From NCBI GenBank assembly GCA_030146915.1, contig JASLAT010000017.1, positions 1 through 59,880 on the forward strand: a stretch of 59,880 bases of DNA, written 5' to 3'. Made by a program: the position numbers and the translations under genes. Shown piece after piece: positions 42,214-50,675 of this stretch (position 1 is the first letter of the stretch; every line of letters starts with the position of its first letter). The notes under the pieces were generated by a model, which ran no database searches, had not been told where the DNA came from, and saw nothing but the letters and a program-made list of their open reading frames with translations. This stretch comes from Tissierellales bacterium (GTDB lineage Bacteria > Bacillota > Clostridia > Tissierellales > Tissierellaceae).

Positions 42214-43476
42214 ATGAAGCTTTTAATTGTAGGTAATGGTGGTAGAGAGCATACTCTTGCTTGGAAGTTATCACAGAGTAAAAAAGTAGAAAAAATATAT
42301 ACAGCTCCAGGTAATGCAGGTAGTTTACAGTTAGGTGAAAATTTAGATATAAAAGCAGATGATCTAGATGGTTTATTGGATTTTGCTAAGAAGGAAAAAA
42401 TAGATCTTACTATTGTAGGTCCAGAAGTTCCACTTGCATTAGGAATAGTTGATAAGTTTAGACAAGAAGGTCTTAGAATTTTTGGAGTTGGAAAACATCC
42501 AGCTCAACTAGAAGGTAGTAAAGATTTTTCTAAGGCATTTATGATTAGAAATAATATACCGACAGCTAGATATGAAACTTACACTGATTCTAGTTTAGCT
42601 AAAAAAGCTTTAAAGAACTTTAATTATCCTCTTGTTATAAAGGCTGATGGACTATGTTATGGTAAGGGTGTAATAATATGTGAAGATGAGGCTATGGCAA
42701 TAGAAACTATAGATGAAATATTAGAAGATAAAGTCTTTGGTGATGAAGGTAATAAGATAGTTATAGAAGAGTTTTTAGATGGAATAGAAGCATCTTTACT
42801 TTGTTTAGTAAGTGATAATAAAATTTTTCCACTAGAACCAGCTGAGGATTATAAGCAAATCTATGATGGAGATAAGGGACCAAATACTGGTGGAGTTGGA
42901 TGTTACTCACCTAGTAGTCTATTAAATGAAAATATATACAAGCAAGTTAAAGAAGATATTATAAAAAATATAGAAATAGGTTTTGAGAAAGAAGATATGA
43001 ACTTTACAGGCCTATTATTTATAGGACTTATGGTTGTAGGAGATAAACCTTATGTATTAGAATTTAACGTAAGATTTGGAGATCCTGAAACTCAGGTAGT
43101 ATTACCTAGGTTAGAGTCAGATCTTTTAGATTTAATTGAAAAAACTATAGATGGAAGTTTAAAAAGGGAAGACATAAAATGGAAGCAAGAAAAATCTCTT
43201 ACTGTTATTTTAACATCAGGAGGATATCCAGGAGACTATAAAACGGGATATGAAATAACTGGTTTAGATAAGCTTGATGAGGACATATTAGTTTTCCATA
43301 ATGGTACAAAAGAAAAAGAAGGAAAAATTTATACTGATGGTGGAAGAGTACTTTCTATAACTTGTTTAGATTCAGATTTATCTACAGCTAGAGAGAAAGT
43401 ATATACTAATATTGAAAAAATTAAATTTAAAGATATGTATTATAGAAAAGACATAGGAAAGAATATAGAGTACTAG
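42214..43476 (+). CDS. purD: Phosphoribosylamine-glycine ligase PurD
   Basis: 420 residues, ATP-grasp ligase. 'IVGNGGREHTLAWKL' at the N-terminus, 'VVGPEVPLALGI', 'KADGLCYGKGVIIC' and 'EFNVRFGDPETQVVLPRL' are canonical. It joins phosphoribosylamine with glycine. Because PRA is very unstable, close coupling with the altered PurF in this operon would matter. Eleven bases separate it from fhs. Confidence 0.97.
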   Translation: MKLLIVGNGGREHTLAWKLSQSKKVEKIYTAPGNAGSLQLGENLDIKADDLDGLLDFAKKEKIDLTIVGPEVPLALGIVDKFRQEGLRIFGVGKHPAQLEGSKDFSKAFMIRNNIPTARYETYTDSSLAKKALKNFNYPLVIKADGLCYGKGVIICEDEAMAIETIDEILEDKVFGDEGNKIVIEEFLDGIEASLLCLVSDNKIFPLEPAEDYKQIYDGDKGPNTGGVGCYSPSSLLNENIYKQVKEDIIKNIEIGFEKEDMNFTGLLFIGLMVVGDKPYVLEFNVRFGDPETQVVLPRLESDLLDLIEKTIDGSLKREDIKWKQEKSLTVILTSGGYPGDYKTGYEITGLDKLDEDILVFHNGTKEKEGKIYTDGGRVLSITCLDSDLSTAREKVYTNIEKIKFKDMYYRKDIGKNIEY

Positions 43477-43486
43477 GAGGTATAAA

Positions 43487-45157
43487 ATGAAAACTGATGT
43501 ACAGATAGCTCAATCAGCTAAAATGGATTCTATAGATAATGTAGCTAAAAAATTAGAAATACCTGAGCAACACTTGGTTAATTATGGAAAATATAAGGCG
43601 AAGTTATCAATAGACTTATTAAAAGAAAAGTCACAAGCTAAGGACGGAAAGTTAATTTTAGTTACAGCTATAAACCCAACTCCAGCGGGAGAAGGTAAGA
43701 CTACTACTAATATAGGCTTGGCTATGGGATTAAACAAAATAGGTAAAAAAGCCATAACTACTTTAAGAGAACCTTCTTTAGGGCCAAGTTTTGGAATAAA
43801 AGGTGGGGCAGCAGGAGGAGGACACTCCCAAGTAGTTCCTATGGAAGATATTAATCTACACTTTACAGGTGATTTCCATGCTATAACCTCAGCTCATAAC
43901 TTAATATCAGCCTTACTTGATAATCATATACATCAAGGAAATGAGTTGAAAATAGATCCTAGAAGGGTTGTATGGAAAAGAGTTTTAGATATGAATGATA
44001 GGGCCTTAAGAAATATAGTTGTTGGCCTAGGTGGAAAGACTAACGGCATGCCTAGAGAAGATGGATTTGATATAACAGTTGCTTCTGAAATTATGGCTAT
44101 TTTCTGTCTAGCTAGTGACTTAGAAGATTTTAAGTCTAGAGTTGGAGATATAGTTGTAGCTTATAATTTCGATGGAGAACCGGTATATGTAAAGGACCTA
44201 AAAGCTCAAGGAGCTGTAACTTTGCTTATGAGGGATGCGATTAATCCTAATTTAGTTCAAACTTTAGAAAACACACCAGCTATAATTCATGGAGGACCTT
44301 TTGCTAATATAGCTCATGGATGTAACTCTGTACTAGCAACTCAAATGTCTATGAAGTTAGCAGACTATACAGTTACAGAGGCAGGTTTTGGAGCTGATTT
44401 AGGAGCTGAAAAATTCTTTAATATAAAGTCTAGATATGCTAAGTTAAAGCCTGATGCTGCAGTTATAGTGGCAACAGTAAGGGCTCTTAAATACAATGGT
44501 GGGGTTAATGTTAAAGAGTTATCTGAAGAAAACTTAGAAGCCTTAGAAAAGGGATTTGCTAATTTAGAGAAACATATTGAAAATATAGCTAAGTTTAAGT
44601 TACCAGCTGTTGTTGCAATTAATAGATTTCCAACAGATACGGAAAAAGAGCTAGAATTTCTGATGAAAAAGTGTGAAGATTTAGGAGTTAAGGCAGTTCT
44701 TTCTGAAGTATGGGCTAAGGGAGGAGAAGGAGCTTTAGATCTTGCACATGCTGTAGTTGAAATTTGTGAAAATGAAAAGTCAGACTTTGAACCTCTATAT
44801 GAACTAGATAAGAGTATAGAAGAGAAAATAAGTACAATAGCTAAGGAAATTTACGGAGCTAGGTCAGTTAATTTTACAAAATCTGCTCTAAAAGATATTG
44901 CTAATTTAGAAAAATTAAACTACGATAAACTACCTATTTGTATGGCAAAAACTCAATACTCACTTTCAGATGATCCTAACTTATTAGGAAGACCAGAAGA
45001 CTTTGATATAACTGTAAGAGAACTTAAAGTATCAAATGGTGCTGGATTTATAGTAGCATTAACAGGAGATGTTATGACTATGCCTGGCTTGTCTAAAAAA
45101 CCAGCAGCTGTAAGTATGGACATAAAAGAAGATGGTGAAATAGTAGGTTTATTTTAA
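43487..45157 (+). CDS. fhs: Formate-tetrahydrofolate ligase
   Basis: 556 residues, normal length. P-loop 'TPAGEGKTTTNIGLA' near residue 65, 'EPSLGPSFGIKGGAAGGGHSQVVPMEDINLHFTGD' and 'AVVAINRFPTDT' are canonical. It makes 10-formyl-THF from formate, ATP and THF. As the last gene of the purine operon it provides the one-carbon donor for PurN and PurH from formate, a sensible source in an anaerobe. A terminator follows. Confidence 0.97.
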   Translation: MKTDVQIAQSAKMDSIDNVAKKLEIPEQHLVNYGKYKAKLSIDLLKEKSQAKDGKLILVTAINPTPAGEGKTTTNIGLAMGLNKIGKKAITTLREPSLGPSFGIKGGAAGGGHSQVVPMEDINLHFTGDFHAITSAHNLISALLDNHIHQGNELKIDPRRVVWKRVLDMNDRALRNIVVGLGGKTNGMPREDGFDITVASEIMAIFCLASDLEDFKSRVGDIVVAYNFDGEPVYVKDLKAQGAVTLLMRDAINPNLVQTLENTPAIIHGGPFANIAHGCNSVLATQMSMKLADYTVTEAGFGADLGAEKFFNIKSRYAKLKPDAAVIVATVRALKYNGGVNVKELSEENLEALEKGFANLEKHIENIAKFKLPAVVAINRFPTDTEKELEFLMKKCEDLGVKAVLSEVWAKGGEGALDLAHAVVEICENEKSDFEPLYELDKSIEEKISTIAKEIYGARSVNFTKSALKDIANLEKLNYDKLPICMAKTQYSLSDDPNLLGRPEDFDITVRELKVSNGAGFIVALTGDVMTMPGLSKKPAAVSMDIKEDGEIVGLF

Positions 45158-45176
45158 AATATAAATAAGAAATTTA

Positions 45177-45207
45177 AAGACTCTAGAAAATAATCTAGGG
45201 TCTTTTT
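45177..45207 (+). terminator. Terminator of the purine operon
   Basis: AAGACTCTAGA (45177-45187) pairs with TCTAGGGTCTT (45194-45204; one G-U), followed by TTT. Confidence 0.87.
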
Positions 45208-45297
45208 AAATTATATACTATTTTTTTAAATATGAAACTTTACATTGCTAGAATACTTTACTTATAGTTTTAAATCTATTAGTATAATAATTGAAAG

Positions 45298-45312
45298 TGA
45301 TAATCACTATCA
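45298..45312. promoter_or_regulatory. Fur-type operator before the flavodoxin gene
   Basis: TGATAATCACTATCA matches the 7-1-7 Fur consensus (TGATAATnATTATCA) at 13 of 14 positions. It lies 9 bases downstream of a TATAAT at 45283-45288 and 18 bases before the flavodoxin ATG, where a bound repressor would block initiation. Iron control of flavodoxin is well known; Fur binding here is inferred. Confidence 0.8.
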
Positions 45313-45330
45313 ATTGAAAGGAGGTAGACT

Positions 45331-45744
45331 ATGAATATTAAAATAATTTATTGGAGTGGAACTGGCAATACTAAAGAAATTGCTGAATTTATAGAAAAAG
45401 GTGCTAGAGAAACTTATTCTAAAGTAAAATGTTTAGAAGTTTCAAAAGCTAATCTAGAAGATGTGGAATCAGCAGATATACTAGTGTTAGGTTGCCCATC
45501 TATGGGAGATGAAGTATTAGAAGAAAGTCAGATGGAACCTTTTATGGAATCTATAGAGGATAAAATAAAAGGTAAGAAACTTGCTCTTTTTGGATCCTAT
45601 GGATGGGGAGATGGAAAGTGGATGCGAGATTGGGAAGCTAGAGTTAAAGATAAGGGAGCTCAATTGGTAAAAGAATCGCTTATTATCAACTATTCACCTG
45701 ATGGACTGGAAGATGATTGTATTGAGTTTGGTAAGAGCTTATAG
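45331..45744 (+). CDS. Short-chain flavodoxin
   Basis: 137 residues. FMN phosphate loop 'YWSGTGNTKEIA' at the N-terminus, then 'ADILVLGCPSMGDE' and 'ALFGSYGWGDGKWM', the flavin-stacking loops of clostridial flavodoxins. It is an electron carrier that replaces ferredoxin when iron is scarce, in keeping with the Fur box in front. The DUF3793 gene follows after 12 bases. Confidence 0.95.
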   Translation: MNIKIIYWSGTGNTKEIAEFIEKGARETYSKVKCLEVSKANLEDVESADILVLGCPSMGDEVLEESQMEPFMESIEDKIKGKKLALFGSYGWGDGKWMRDWEARVKDKGAQLVKESLIINYSPDGLEDDCIEFGKSL

Positions 45745-45756
45745 GGATGTGATTAA

Positions 45757-46335
45757 TTGAAACCCTGTTTGATATCTTATATGGATAGAATAAATAAACT
45801 AGATAGAAGATATTACTTATTAAATTTAATTAGATTTACAATATCTCCTTGTCTAGATGAGTTAAAACCATCAAGTTTAATGATTTTTAAAGATAACTCA
45901 AAATTTAAATTAAAGAGAGATTGGAAAAAATATAGCACATTTATAGAAGATAGATTAAAAATTAATTCCTATACATTAAAAGAAACAAAAAATAGTATAC
46001 ACATAATTTTTTATAAGCCAAAATTGTTGAGTCATTGCTTAAATAGTAAAGAATGTAGAACTTTTTTAAAAAGATTCGGATATAATAGTTTTTCAAACTT
46101 AGAGAAATGTTTAGAGAAATTAAAGGATAGATATAACTATTTCTGCCCCCATGAAATAGGTGTATTTTTAGGATATCCTGTAGATGATGTACTAGACTTT
46201 ATAAATCCATCAAATAATAAAGAGTGTTTAATGAAAGGCTATTGGAAAGTATATAATGATCTTGATAGGGCGAAAATGATATTTAACCTCTACGATAGAT
46301 CTAAATTAAGAGTATATAATAAGATAGTAAAATAA
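45757..46335 (+). CDS. DUF3793 family protein
   Basis: 192 residues, start TTG with AGGG upstream. The family signature is 'CPHEIGVFLGYPVDDVLDFI', then 'GYWKVYNDLDRAKMIFNLYDR'. Function unknown; in anaerobic Firmicutes it is often next to flavodoxin and in iron-responsive loci, which fits the shared Fur-controlled operon here. The last codons lie in a 13-base tandem repeat. Confidence 0.9.
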   Translation: MKPCLISYMDRINKLDRRYYLLNLIRFTISPCLDELKPSSLMIFKDNSKFKLKRDWKKYSTFIEDRLKINSYTLKETKNSIHIIFYKPKLLSHCLNSKECRTFLKRFGYNSFSNLEKCLEKLKDRYNYFCPHEIGVFLGYPVDDVLDFINPSNNKECLMKGYWKVYNDLDRAKMIFNLYDRSKLRVYNKIVK

Positions 46336-46346
46336 GATAGTAAAAA
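46321..46346 (+). repeat. 13-base tandem duplication across the DUF3793 stop codon
   Basis: Two adjacent copies of AAGATAGTAAAA(T/A) at 46321-46333 and 46334-46346; the stop TAA uses the junction. Confidence 0.75.
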
Positions 46347-46374
46347 ACCATTTTAAATCCAAATAATCAAGTTA

Positions 46375-46406
46375 CCCTACCAGACTGGACACTGGTAGGG
46401 ATTTTT
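46375..46406 (+). terminator. Terminator of the flavodoxin operon
   Basis: CCCTACCAG (46375-46383) pairs with CTGGTAGGG (46392-46400), followed by ATTTTTA. Confidence 0.92.
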
Positions 46407-46474
46407 ATGGTAATTTTTCCTTGCTTAATATATAATAGAGTGGAAAAGGACTAAATAGGAAAGTGGTGTATAAA

Positions 46475-47380
46475 TTGAGAAAGTTTTTAAAGTCTTTTAT
46501 AATCTCTATTCTCTGTTTTGGATTGATTTTCGTAGGAGTAGATAGATTCTTACTTGGGAATTTAGAGAAGACAGCTGATGGAGAAGTTATAGAGAATAAG
46601 GTTAAGGGTGAGTTATTAGTACTCTTATTAGGTGTGGATGATGACTTAGGTACAGGAGAGTCTGCTTTGACTGCTGAAAAGGGTCATAGGACTGATACAA
46701 TGATGCTAGCAAAGGCTAACTTTGATACAGGAGCTATAGAAATACTTTCCATACCAAGAGATACTAGAGTTAATGTAAATGGAAGACCTGATAAGATAAA
46801 TCACGCTCACTCATATGGTGGTGTTGATCTAGCTATGAGCACTGTTGAAGACTTCTTAAATATAGATATAGACTATTATGTTAAGGTAGACTTTACAGGA
46901 ATAAAAGAGATAGTGGATGCTATAGGTGGTGTGACTCTGGACGTTCCTGTTAAAATGAGACATGATCTTCCAAAGATACATCTAGATCCAGGGATTCAAA
47001 CTTTAGATGGGCAAAAGGCTCACGATTTTTTAAGATTTAGAGGTTATCCTGATGGAGATATAGGTAGAGTAAAAGCTCAACAATATTTTATGAAAGAGCT
47101 AGCAAAGCAAATGTTAAATCCTAAAAATTTACTTAGATTAGATAAATTAATAAAAACTTATTACGACTATGTTGATACTAATATAAGTTTGAGTACAATG
47201 TTAAAGTATGGACTTATGGCTAATAAGCTTGATGTTGATAATATGAGAACAGAAATGGTACCAGGACATGATGAAATATTATATCCAAATGGTAGAAAAA
47301 CTTCTTATTGGATATATGATACCCTATCAACAGCAGAATTAGTTGAGGATATGTTTGGAGAGTATTCAACAGCTTATTAA
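46475..47380 (+). CDS. LytR-CpsA-Psr (LCP) family protein, copy 1
   Basis: 301 residues: short cytoplasmic tail, one membrane anchor (about 8-26) and an extracellular LCP domain. Motifs are 'RTDTMMLAKANFDTGAIEILSIPRDTRV', 'DKINHAHSYGG', 'VDFTGIKEIVDAIGGV' and 'DFLRFRGYPDGDIGRVKAQQYF', with the Arg/Asp residues that bind the polyprenyl pyrophosphate. LCP enzymes attach teichoic acid or capsule polymers to peptidoglycan. The TTG start at 46475 is chosen by alignment to the paralogue just downstream, which has the same ribosome binding site and N-terminus; GTG 46463 is an alternative. Confidence 0.9.
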   Translation: MRKFLKSFIISILCFGLIFVGVDRFLLGNLEKTADGEVIENKVKGELLVLLLGVDDDLGTGESALTAEKGHRTDTMMLAKANFDTGAIEILSIPRDTRVNVNGRPDKINHAHSYGGVDLAMSTVEDFLNIDIDYYVKVDFTGIKEIVDAIGGVTLDVPVKMRHDLPKIHLDPGIQTLDGQKAHDFLRFRGYPDGDIGRVKAQQYFMKELAKQMLNPKNLLRLDKLIKTYYDYVDTNISLSTMLKYGLMANKLDVDNMRTEMVPGHDEILYPNGRKTSYWIYDTLSTAELVEDMFGEYSTAY

Positions 47381-47405
47381 AGTTTAATTTATTTGTAACT
47401 AATTT

Positions 47406-47435
47406 TTGATTATCTGTACTATAATATGATAGAAT
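47406..47435 (+). promoter_or_regulatory. Possible promoter of LCP copy 2
   Basis: TTGATT (47406-47411), 18 bases, TAGAAT (47430-47435), 29 bases before the start codon in the short gap between the two LCP genes. Confidence 0.35.
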
Positions 47436-47464
47436 AGTTGATATGGTAAAAGGCGGTGTAGTAA

Positions 47465-48397
47465 ATGAAGAGAAAGTTTTTTCTATCATTTCTTATATCT
47501 ACAGTCTGCTTTATGTTAATATTCACTGGTGTAGATAGATACATAACTGATATATCTGGAGATATAGGCGTGGAAGCTAATGCTCCAGGAAGCGACGAGA
47601 AGCCAGTAAATAAAGAACCTAAGGTGGATAAATCTGTATTAGTACTTCTACTAGGAGTAGATGGTACAGATATAAAGCAAGAAAAAGGTTTAAGAACTGA
47701 TACGATGATGTTAGGAAAAGCAGATTTTGAAACTGGGGAAATACAATTACTTTCAATCCCAAGAGATACTAGAGTTAAGGTTAGAGGTAGAGAAGATAAA
47801 ATAAATCATGCACATTCATATGGTGGGCCTGAGTTAGCTTTAAAAACAGTAGAAGAGTTTTTAGGACTGGATATAGACTACTATGTTAAAGTTGACTTTA
47901 CAGGAATAAAAGAAATTGTTGATGCCATTGGAGGAGTAAAAATAGATGTACCTCAAAGAATGAGATATACAGATCCAGTAGCTAAACCACCTTTAAGAAT
48001 AGACTTACAACCAGGTCTACAGACTTTAGATGGTCAAAAAGCTCATGATTTTCTAAGATTTAGAAGGTATCCAGAAGGAGATATTGGTAGAGTAAGGGCT
48101 CAGCAATACTTTATGAAAGAGCTAGTAAAACAGACTTTAAAGCCAGCTAATATATTTAAAATGGATAAGTTAATAAAAACATACTATGATTATGTAGATA
48201 CAAACATAAGTTTACCAAATATGATGAAGTATGCCCTATCAGCTAATAAATTACAAGTTGATAATATGAGAACAGAAATGGTACCAGGTTATGCTAAAGA
48301 ATTATATCCAAATGGACAAAAAGTTTCTTATTGGATTTATGATAGGGAAAAAACAGATGAATTAATTGAAGATATGTTTGGTGAATATAAGAAATAA
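47465..48397 (+). CDS. LytR-CpsA-Psr (LCP) family protein, copy 2
   Basis: 310 residues, clearly a tandem duplicate of the preceding gene: the LCP core is near-identical in motifs ('RTDTMMLGKADFETG', 'SIPRDTRVKVRGREDKINHAHSYGG', 'LRFRRYPEGDIGRVRAQQYFMKEL', 'YYDYVDTNISL'). It differs mainly in the linker after the membrane anchor and before the polymer-site loop. Same role in wall-polymer attachment, possibly for a different polymer. Terminator follows. Confidence 0.94.
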   Translation: MKRKFFLSFLISTVCFMLIFTGVDRYITDISGDIGVEANAPGSDEKPVNKEPKVDKSVLVLLLGVDGTDIKQEKGLRTDTMMLGKADFETGEIQLLSIPRDTRVKVRGREDKINHAHSYGGPELALKTVEEFLGLDIDYYVKVDFTGIKEIVDAIGGVKIDVPQRMRYTDPVAKPPLRIDLQPGLQTLDGQKAHDFLRFRRYPEGDIGRVRAQQYFMKELVKQTLKPANIFKMDKLIKTYYDYVDTNISLPNMMKYALSANKLQVDNMRTEMVPGYAKELYPNGQKVSYWIYDREKTDELIEDMFGEYKK

Positions 48398-48425
48398 AAG
48401 CAACTATTATAGTTGCTTTTTTTAT
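48397..48425 (+). terminator. Terminator after the LCP genes
   Basis: AAAGCAACTA (48397-48406) pairs with TAGTTGCTTT (48410-48419) with a long T-run. Confidence 0.92.
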
Positions 48426-48481
48426 ATTATAATGTATAAGGAGCTATTTTATATAGCAGAAGTTTTAGAAAGGAGATAACA

Positions 48482-50671
48482 ATGACGTATCTTGAAGAAT
48501 TAAATGAGGAACAAAAAAGAGCAGTTTTAGAGACAGAAGGACCATCATTAATATTGGCAGGTGCTGGCTCTGGAAAAACTAGAGTTATAACTAGTAAGAT
48601 TGCTCATATAATAGATAATTTAAAGGTTGCGCCTTGGAATATTTTAGCTATTACCTTTACTAATAAAGCAGCAAATGAAATGAGAGAAAGAGTTGAAAAA
48701 ATATTAGAGATAGATGCAGACTCTCTTTGGATAGGAACGTTTCACTCTATATGTGTTAGAATATTAAGAATGAATATTGAAAAGATAGGTTATGAATCTA
48801 ACTTTACTATATATGATAGGGCAGATCAAATAACCTTAGAGAAAGAATGTATTGCTGATTTAGATATAAATAAGGATATGTTTGATGAGTCCTACATACT
48901 AGGACAAATTAATAATTTAAAAAATCAAATGATTTCTCCAGAAGACTACGAAAAAGAAACTACAGGAGATTTTTATAAGGAGATTATATTTAAAACCTAT
49001 AAACTTTATCAAGAAAAGCTAAAAGAGTACAATGCTTTAGATTTTGATAACTTGTTAATAAAGACTGTTGAGTTATTTAATAAGAATGAAGATGTTTTAA
49101 ATTTCTATCAAGATAAATTTAAATATGTTTTTGTAGATGAATATCAGGATACTAATAGAGTTCAATATGAGTTAATTTCTTTAATCTCATCTAAAAATAG
49201 AAATCTTTCAGTAATAGGAGATTCAGACCAATCAATTTATGGTTGGAGAGGAGCAGATATTAAAAATATACAAAGCTTTGAAAAAGATTATCCTGACGCA
49301 AAAATAATTTTACTTGAGAGAAACTATAGATCAACTCAAGAAATACTAGAGTTAGCCAATCATGTGATAAGTAAAAATCCAAATAGGAAGGATAAAAATC
49401 TTTGGACTGATAGATCTAGTGGTAATAAACCTAAATATATTCAATTATCAGATGAAAGAGATGAGGCTAATTATGTTGTAAAACAAATAGCTAGTTTAGT
49501 TGATAGAGGTGATAAATATTCAGATAATGCTATATTATATCGAACAAATGCTCAGTCTCGTACTTTCGAGGAAGCTTTAATTAGAAGATCTATACCTTAT
49601 AAAATAGTTGGCGGACTAAAGTTTTATGATAGGATGGAGATTAAAGATCTGATTGCCTACTTAAGACTTATAAGTAATCCGGTAGATAATGTATCTTTTA
49701 AAAGGATAGTAAATACTCCAAGGAGGGGTATTGGCCAAGCAACAATAGATAAGCTAGAAAATTATTCTCAAAGTTTAAACTTATCATTGTATGAGGGTAT
49801 ATTAATGTTAGATACAATGGATATAGGACCTAGAGCTAGAAAGAGTCTAGAAGGATTTAAATATATAATAGAAGATTTAGTTGTTAAGAAAGAAGAATTA
49901 TCTTTATCAGAATATATAAGATATGTACTAGAAAGAACAGGATATATTGAAGATTTAGAAAAGGAAAATAGTGTAGAGTCCAGAACTAGAATTGAAAATA
50001 TTGAGGAGTTTATAACTGTTGCTATTGATTTTGAAAGAAATAATAAGGATATAAAATTAGAAGAATTCTTAAATGATTTAGCACTTTTATCTGATGTGGA
50101 TAAGACTGAAGATACAGATAATGCAGTTACTCTAATGACTATACATTCATCTAAGGGTTTAGAGTTTAAAAATGTATTTTTAGTAGGAATGGAAGATGGT
50201 TTATTTCCAAGTTATAGATCTATAGATAGTGAGGATCCTTTAGAGTTAGAGGAAGAAAGAAGACTTTGTTATGTAGCAATAACAAGAGCTGAAGAAAATT
50301 TGTTTATAACTAATGCTAAGGTTAGGACTCTTTATGGTAAAACGAACTATACTATGGAGTCTAGGTATATTGCTGATATGGAAGATTATATAGAAAAAGA
50401 TTTAAATATAGAGAAAAGTAGTCCAACTAGTTTCAAAGATTTAAGGAGAAGTTCTTTTAGAGCTAAGCAAAAATTAATACAAGATGCTAGAAAAGGCGGA
50501 GAAATAATTTTTTCAGAAGGCGATAGGATAGAACATAAAAAGTTTGGACTAGGAAGGATTGTACAAATTGAAAAACTATCAGGTAATGATAGTCAATTAA
50601 CTATAATCTTTGATGATCATGGATTGAAAATATTACTTCAATCAATTTCCCCAATAGAACTAGTGAGGTGA
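48482..50671 (+). CDS. pcrA: ATP-dependent DNA helicase PcrA (UvrD family)
   Basis: 729 residues, normal for PcrA. Superfamily 1 motifs: 'GAGSGKTRV' (Walker A), 'TFTNKAANEM', 'FVDEYQDTN', 'VIGDSDQSIYGWRGA', 'LERNYRST', 'MTIHSSKGLEFKNVFLVGMEDGLFP' and 'EERRLCYVAITRAE'. The C-terminal Tudor-like part follows. It unwinds DNA in repair and replication. The ligA start lies four bases past its stop, the usual pcrA-ligA pairing. Confidence 0.97.
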   Translation: MTYLEELNEEQKRAVLETEGPSLILAGAGSGKTRVITSKIAHIIDNLKVAPWNILAITFTNKAANEMRERVEKILEIDADSLWIGTFHSICVRILRMNIEKIGYESNFTIYDRADQITLEKECIADLDINKDMFDESYILGQINNLKNQMISPEDYEKETTGDFYKEIIFKTYKLYQEKLKEYNALDFDNLLIKTVELFNKNEDVLNFYQDKFKYVFVDEYQDTNRVQYELISLISSKNRNLSVIGDSDQSIYGWRGADIKNIQSFEKDYPDAKIILLERNYRSTQEILELANHVISKNPNRKDKNLWTDRSSGNKPKYIQLSDERDEANYVVKQIASLVDRGDKYSDNAILYRTNAQSRTFEEALIRRSIPYKIVGGLKFYDRMEIKDLIAYLRLISNPVDNVSFKRIVNTPRRGIGQATIDKLENYSQSLNLSLYEGILMLDTMDIGPRARKSLEGFKYIIEDLVVKKEELSLSEYIRYVLERTGYIEDLEKENSVESRTRIENIEEFITVAIDFERNNKDIKLEEFLNDLALLSDVDKTEDTDNAVTLMTIHSSKGLEFKNVFLVGMEDGLFPSYRSIDSEDPLELEEERRLCYVAITRAEENLFITNAKVRTLYGKTNYTMESRYIADMEDYIEKDLNIEKSSPTSFKDLRRSSFRAKQKLIQDARKGGEIIFSEGDRIEHKKFGLGRIVQIEKLSGNDSQLTIIFDDHGLKILLQSISPIELVR

Positions 50672-50675
50672 TTTT

